Made by a program: the position numbers and the translations under genes. 64,000 nucleotides of DNA from Nitrobacter sp051535235 (lineage in GTDB: Bacteria > Pseudomonadota > Alphaproteobacteria > Rhizobiales > Xanthobacteraceae), in NCBI RefSeq assembly GCF_051535235.1, contig NZ_JBPPLZ010000007.1, positions 1 through 64,000 of the forward strand, read 5' to 3'. The notes beneath the pieces are model-generated. The model had not been told where the DNA came from and did not search any database. It was given only the letters and a program-made list of their open reading frames with translations. Position 1 is the first letter of the stretch; every line of letters starts with the position of its first letter. Below, piece after piece: positions 61,034-64,000 of the stretch.

Positions 61034-61951
61034 ATGCGTGATGACGATTTTCGCCGCAGCGACAACATCGACGATCGTCGCGACGGCGGCGGTGGCGGAT
61101 TTGGCGGCGGCGGTGGCTTCGGCCGGGGCGGCCTCGGCATCGGCACCATTCTGATTCTTGGCCTGGTCGGCTACGCATTCGGCATCGATCCGCGCATCCT
61201 GATCGGCGGCGCGGAAATCCTGACCGGCGGCGGATCGGCCCCGAGCTATCAGACCGACAACCGCCCTTCCAAGACCGGCGCGCCGACCGATGACATGGGC
61301 AAAATGATATCCGGCGTGCTCGGTGAAATCGACGACCGCTGGAGCGAGATCTTCAGGGCCAACGGGCAGAGCTATTCGGGACCGCGCATCGTGCTGTTCC
61401 GCAACGCCACCAACGGCGGCCGCTGTGGCATGGCGCAGTCCGCGATGGGCCCGTTCTACTGCCCGCCCGACAAGCAGATATTCCTCGACACCAGTTTCTT
61501 CAAACAGGTGGAAACGCGCTTCCATGGCTGTTCGGGCAGCGCCTGCAGGTTCACCGCGGCCTACATCATTGCGCACGAGGCGGGGCACCACATCCAGAAC
61601 CTGCTCGGCATCCTGCCGAAGGTGACGCGGTTGCAGCAACAGGCCGGTAGCAAGGCCGAGGCGAACGCGCTGCAGGTCAAGGTGGAACTGCAGGCGGATT
61701 GCCTGTCCGGCGTCTGGGTCAACCGCGAAGAGAAGAAACGTCCGGGCTTCCTCGAACCCGGCGATATCGACGCCGCGCTGACCACGGCGTCGGCGATCGG
61801 TGACGATACCTTGCAGCGGCAGGCGACCGGCCACGTGGTGCCGGATTCCTTCACGCATGGTTCCGCGGCGCAGCGCAAGCGCTGGTTCATGACCGGCTAT
61901 CAGCAGGGCACCGTGCAGGCCTGCAATACCTTCGCTGCGGATAGTTTGTGA
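61034..61951 (+). CDS. Neutral zinc metallopeptidase family protein (YpfJ-like)
   Basis: The 305-residue protein starts MRDDDFRRSDNIDDRR, then a Gly-rich stretch, one membrane helix (about 37-55) and an extracytoplasmic domain with the zincin motif IIAHEAGHHIQ and ELQADCLSGVW. It also has four Cys in the middle part (GGRCGMAQ, YCPPD, FHGCSGSAC). GAGGA 8 bases before ATG 61034 fixes the start. Substrates are unknown. Confidence 0.9.
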   Translation: MRDDDFRRSDNIDDRRDGGGGGFGGGGGFGRGGLGIGTILILGLVGYAFGIDPRILIGGAEILTGGGSAPSYQTDNRPSKTGAPTDDMGKMISGVLGEIDDRWSEIFRANGQSYSGPRIVLFRNATNGGRCGMAQSAMGPFYCPPDKQIFLDTSFFKQVETRFHGCSGSACRFTAAYIIAHEAGHHIQNLLGILPKVTRLQQQAGSKAEANALQVKVELQADCLSGVWVNREEKKRPGFLEPGDIDAALTTASAIGDDTLQRQATGHVVPDSFTHGSAAQRKRWFMTGYQQGTVQACNTFAADSL

Positions 61952-61975
61952 GTTAGAAGTCATCATGTCATGATA

Positions 61976-62064
61976 GTCATGGCCGGGCGTGTCCCGGCCA
62001 TCTACGTCTTTTTCGTCGAGAAGATGTTGAAGACGTGGATGCCCGGCACAAGGCCGGGCATGAC
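61976..62064. repeat. Interspersed repeat, GTCATGGCCGGGC ... GCCGGGCATGAC family
   Basis: An 89-base imperfect palindrome with CGTCTTTTTCG and TTGAAGACGTGGATG parts. It sits just upstream of the moaB ribosome binding site GGAG. Same family as 45413 and 57181. Confidence 0.78.
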
Positions 62065-62075
62065 GGAGCTCCGCC

Positions 62076-62633
62076 ATGCCGTCCATCGACGAGACAAAAA
62101 CCTTCATCCCGCTCAACATCGCGGTGCTGACCGTATCCGACACCCGCTCACTCGCTGACGACAAGTCGGGTACGACGCTGGCGGATCGGTTGACCGCCGC
62201 CGGTCACAAGCTCGGCGCGCGCGAGATCGTCACCGACGATGTCGAGGCGATCCGCGCCGTGATCAAAAAATGGATCGCTGACGCGAATATCGATGTCGTC
62301 ATCACCACCGGCGGGACGGGGTTCACCGGGCGTGACGTCACCCCCGAGGCCGTCGAGCCGCTGTTCCAGAAGCGGATGGACGGTTTCTCGATCGCCTTCC
62401 ACATGCTGAGCCACGCCAAGATCGGCACCTCGACGATCCAGAGCCGCGCCACCGCCGGCACGGCGGGCTCGACTCTCATCTTCTGCCTGCCCGGTTCGCC
62501 GGGCGCCTGCCGCGACGGCTGGGACAGCATCCTCGCGCACCAGCTCGACTACCGCACGCGTCCGTGCAATTTCGTCGAGATCATGCCGAGGCTCGATGAA
62601 CACCTGCGCCGGCCGAAGGCCAAGGGCGCTTAG
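62076..62633 (+). CDS. moaB: Molybdenum cofactor biosynthesis protein B
   Basis: The 185-residue protein has LNIAVLTVSDTRSLADDKSG, VVITTGGTGFTGRDVTPEAV, FHMLSHAKIGTSTIQSRATAG and FCLPGSPGA, typical of MoaB/MogA proteins that adenylylate molybdopterin. Nitrite oxidoreductase needs molybdopterin, so the gene fits the lifestyle, but it is also common elsewhere. GGAG lies 7 bases before the ATG. The next gene is 48 bases downstream on the same strand. Confidence 0.93.
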   Translation: MPSIDETKTFIPLNIAVLTVSDTRSLADDKSGTTLADRLTAAGHKLGAREIVTDDVEAIRAVIKKWIADANIDVVITTGGTGFTGRDVTPEAVEPLFQKRMDGFSIAFHMLSHAKIGTSTIQSRATAGTAGSTLIFCLPGSPGACRDGWDSILAHQLDYRTRPCNFVEIMPRLDEHLRRPKAKGA

Positions 62634-62681
62634 GCGCAGCATTGTTCTTGATTTGTTCTAGTTTGGTGCTATGCTCTCTCA

Positions 62682-63845
62682 ATGAGCAGAGCATCGGCTT
62701 CCATACTCAAGCGTCCGCCGGTCACGTTGCCCCCCGGACCGGCCGACGCCGCGTCACCCTTCGTCGAGCTTGAGGTCGCGATCGATCGCGAGCGCAGGAG
62801 GGGACGCGGCGCGCAGTCGAATGCCAGCGGCCGATACGAGATCGAAGCGCGCACCGCCTTCGACGACGGCTGGCGGAGCCTCGACGAACTGCCGCCGTTC
62901 AAGACCACGGTCGCGATCGACACCGCGCGAAAAGTCATCACCCGTAACGACTCGCCCGACATCAGCTTCGATCGCTCGATCAATCCCTATCGGGGCTGCG
63001 AGCACGGTTGCGTCTATTGTTTTGCACGGCCGACCCACGCCTATCTCGGCCTGTCGCCGGGGCTGGATTTCGAATCGAAACTGTATGCGAAGCCGGATGC
63101 CCCGGCCTTGCTGGAGAAGGAACTGGCAGCGGACGGCTACGAGCCGAAGATGATCGCGATCGGGACCAATACCGATCCCTACCAGCCGATCGAACGCGAC
63201 CGGAAGATCATGCGCGGCATTCTCGAAGTGCTGGAGCGTGCGTCGCATCCGGTCGGCATCGTGACGAAATCGGCGCTGGTGACGCGCGACATCGACATCC
63301 TGTCGCGCATGGCGAAGCGCAATCTCGCCAAGGTGGCAATCTCGGTGACCTCACTCGATCCCAGGCTGGCGCGCGCCATGGAGCCGCGCGCATCGACGCC
63401 CATGAGGCGGCTGGAGGCGCTGCGAATGCTGTCGGAGGCCGGTATTCCGACCACGGTGATGGTGGCCCCCGTGATTCCGGCGTTGAACGACTGCGAGATC
63501 GAGCGGATTCTGGATGCCGCGGCCCATGCCGGCGTCAGGGAAGCGAACTATGTGCTGCTGCGCCTGCCGCTGGAAGTGCGCGATTTATTTCGCGAATGGC
63601 TGATGGCGAACTACCCCGATCGCTACCGCCATGTCTTCACGCTGATCCGCGACATGCGCAACGGCCGCGACTATGATTCGCAGTGGGGCACGCGGATGAA
63701 GGGCGCCGGGCCGATGGCCTGGATGATCGGCCGCCGCTTCGAGATCGCCTGTGAAAAACTCGGCCTCAACAAAAAGCGCTCAAAACTGACGACGGACCAT
63801 TTTGCCAAGCCTCGAGGCAGCGGACAGCAGTTGAGCCTGTTTTAG
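62682..63845 (+). CDS. PA0069-family radical SAM protein (spore photoproduct lyase-like)
   Basis: The 387-residue protein has the radical SAM motif C106-x3-C110-x2-C113 in NPYRGCEHGCVYCFARP. AIGTNTDPYQPIERD, VTKSALVTRDIDIL and a C-terminal part ending QQLSLF follow. These proteins resemble spore photoproduct lyases but occur in non-sporulating bacteria; their substrate is unknown. A role in DNA or nucleotide repair is only a suggestion. Confidence 0.88.
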   Translation: MSRASASILKRPPVTLPPGPADAASPFVELEVAIDRERRRGRGAQSNASGRYEIEARTAFDDGWRSLDELPPFKTTVAIDTARKVITRNDSPDISFDRSINPYRGCEHGCVYCFARPTHAYLGLSPGLDFESKLYAKPDAPALLEKELAADGYEPKMIAIGTNTDPYQPIERDRKIMRGILEVLERASHPVGIVTKSALVTRDIDILSRMAKRNLAKVAISVTSLDPRLARAMEPRASTPMRRLEALRMLSEAGIPTTVMVAPVIPALNDCEIERILDAAAHAGVREANYVLLRLPLEVRDLFREWLMANYPDRYRHVFTLIRDMRNGRDYDSQWGTRMKGAGPMAWMIGRRFEIACEKLGLNKKRSKLTTDHFAKPRGSGQQLSLF

Positions 63846-63911
63846 AGTCTTCCTGCGTCCGATCGAGGCATCATCGTCATGTTCGGATGTGATCCGGGCA
63901 TCACTCCCATT

Positions 63912-63932
63912 CTCCCCCCGCAGGCGGGGGAG
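63912..63932. repeat. Hairpin after the radical SAM gene, interspersed repeat end
   Basis: CTCCCCCCG and CGGGGGAG form a GC-rich stem around CAGG or less, then AGGGATAAAGG. It resembles the CTCCCCC-type repeats found at 51917-52080. The remaining bases to 64000 hold no gene that can be judged. Confidence 0.5.
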
Positions 63933-64000
63933 GGATAAAGGGAAGGGGATGGATCGCCGGTACCATAGGCAAGCGGAAGCGATGCCGTTCTTCGTACAGG

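Overview
The window looks like chromosome of an alphaproteobacterium of the Bradyrhizobium/Rhodopseudomonas/Nitrobacter group, and most probably a nitrite oxidiser of the genus Nitrobacter. The evidence is the start of a nitrite oxidoreductase beta subunit (nxrB/narH type) at the left edge, an NsrR-ncgABC-nirK cluster like that of nitrifiers, a fused cytochrome b/c1 gene (fbcH), a fused trpE(G), a transaldolase/phosphoglucose isomerase fusion, a membrane ferritin mbfA, a CcrM methylase, and many short interspersed repeats of types common in Bradyrhizobiaceae. No phage, IS element, CRISPR array, rRNA or tRNA was found.

Layout. 1-5.7 kb: nitrogen-oxide block. nxrB reads out of the window leftwards. 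After about 920 bases without a gene come nsrR (NO-sensing Rrf2 repressor), a membrane-anchored TPR protein, and ncgA (two-domain multicopper oxidase), ncgB (dihaem cytochrome c), ncgC (monohaem cytochrome c) and nirK (copper nitrite reductase). Three NsrR-like palindromes sit in front of the TPR gene and ncgA. 6-8 kb: a PAS-GGDEF-EAL protein. 8.3-17.9 kb: carbohydrate block, with a GH15 hydrolase facing a tightly overlapping gnd-zwf-pgl-gntK-HAD operon and tal-pgi. Together these feed stored or external glucose into the oxidative pentose phosphate pathway. 18-23 kb: small stress and housekeeping genes and mbfA. 23.3-26.3 kb: a probable Zur-controlled zinc uptake pair (DUF2946 protein and ZnuD-like receptor). 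26.4-33.4 kb: MoxR, DUF58, DUF4159 and large membrane protein operon.

33.8-36.6 kb: overlapping DUF1285, NUDIX, DUF6111 and CCA-transferase genes. 36.6-39.3 kb: hemF, queD, queE and trmL on the minus strand. 39.4-42.2 kb: cytochrome bc1 operon with a clear terminator. 43.0-45.4 kb: a trp leader peptide and attenuator in front of trpE(G). 45.5-50.2 kb: apt, two P-loop ATPases with a small exported protein, an M48 peptidase and LemA. 50.4-57.1 kb: a DUF454 protein, Rsm22, SMC, a DsbA-like oxidoreductase and DUF721. 57.3-63.9 kb: mutY, a glutathione S-transferase, ccrM (with GANTC sites in its own leader), a YpfJ-like metallopeptidase, moaB and a PA0069-type radical SAM protein.

The likeliest system of special interest is the nitrite/nitric oxide block. 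It combines a stand-alone nxrB, its long upstream region, nsrR, an unfamiliar TPR protein with its own operator, and ncgABC-nirK. The leaderless-looking trpL, the paired P-loop ATPases and a four-unit 17-bp repeat upstream of tal-pgi come next. All functions are read from sequence motifs and remembered family features; no database search was run.
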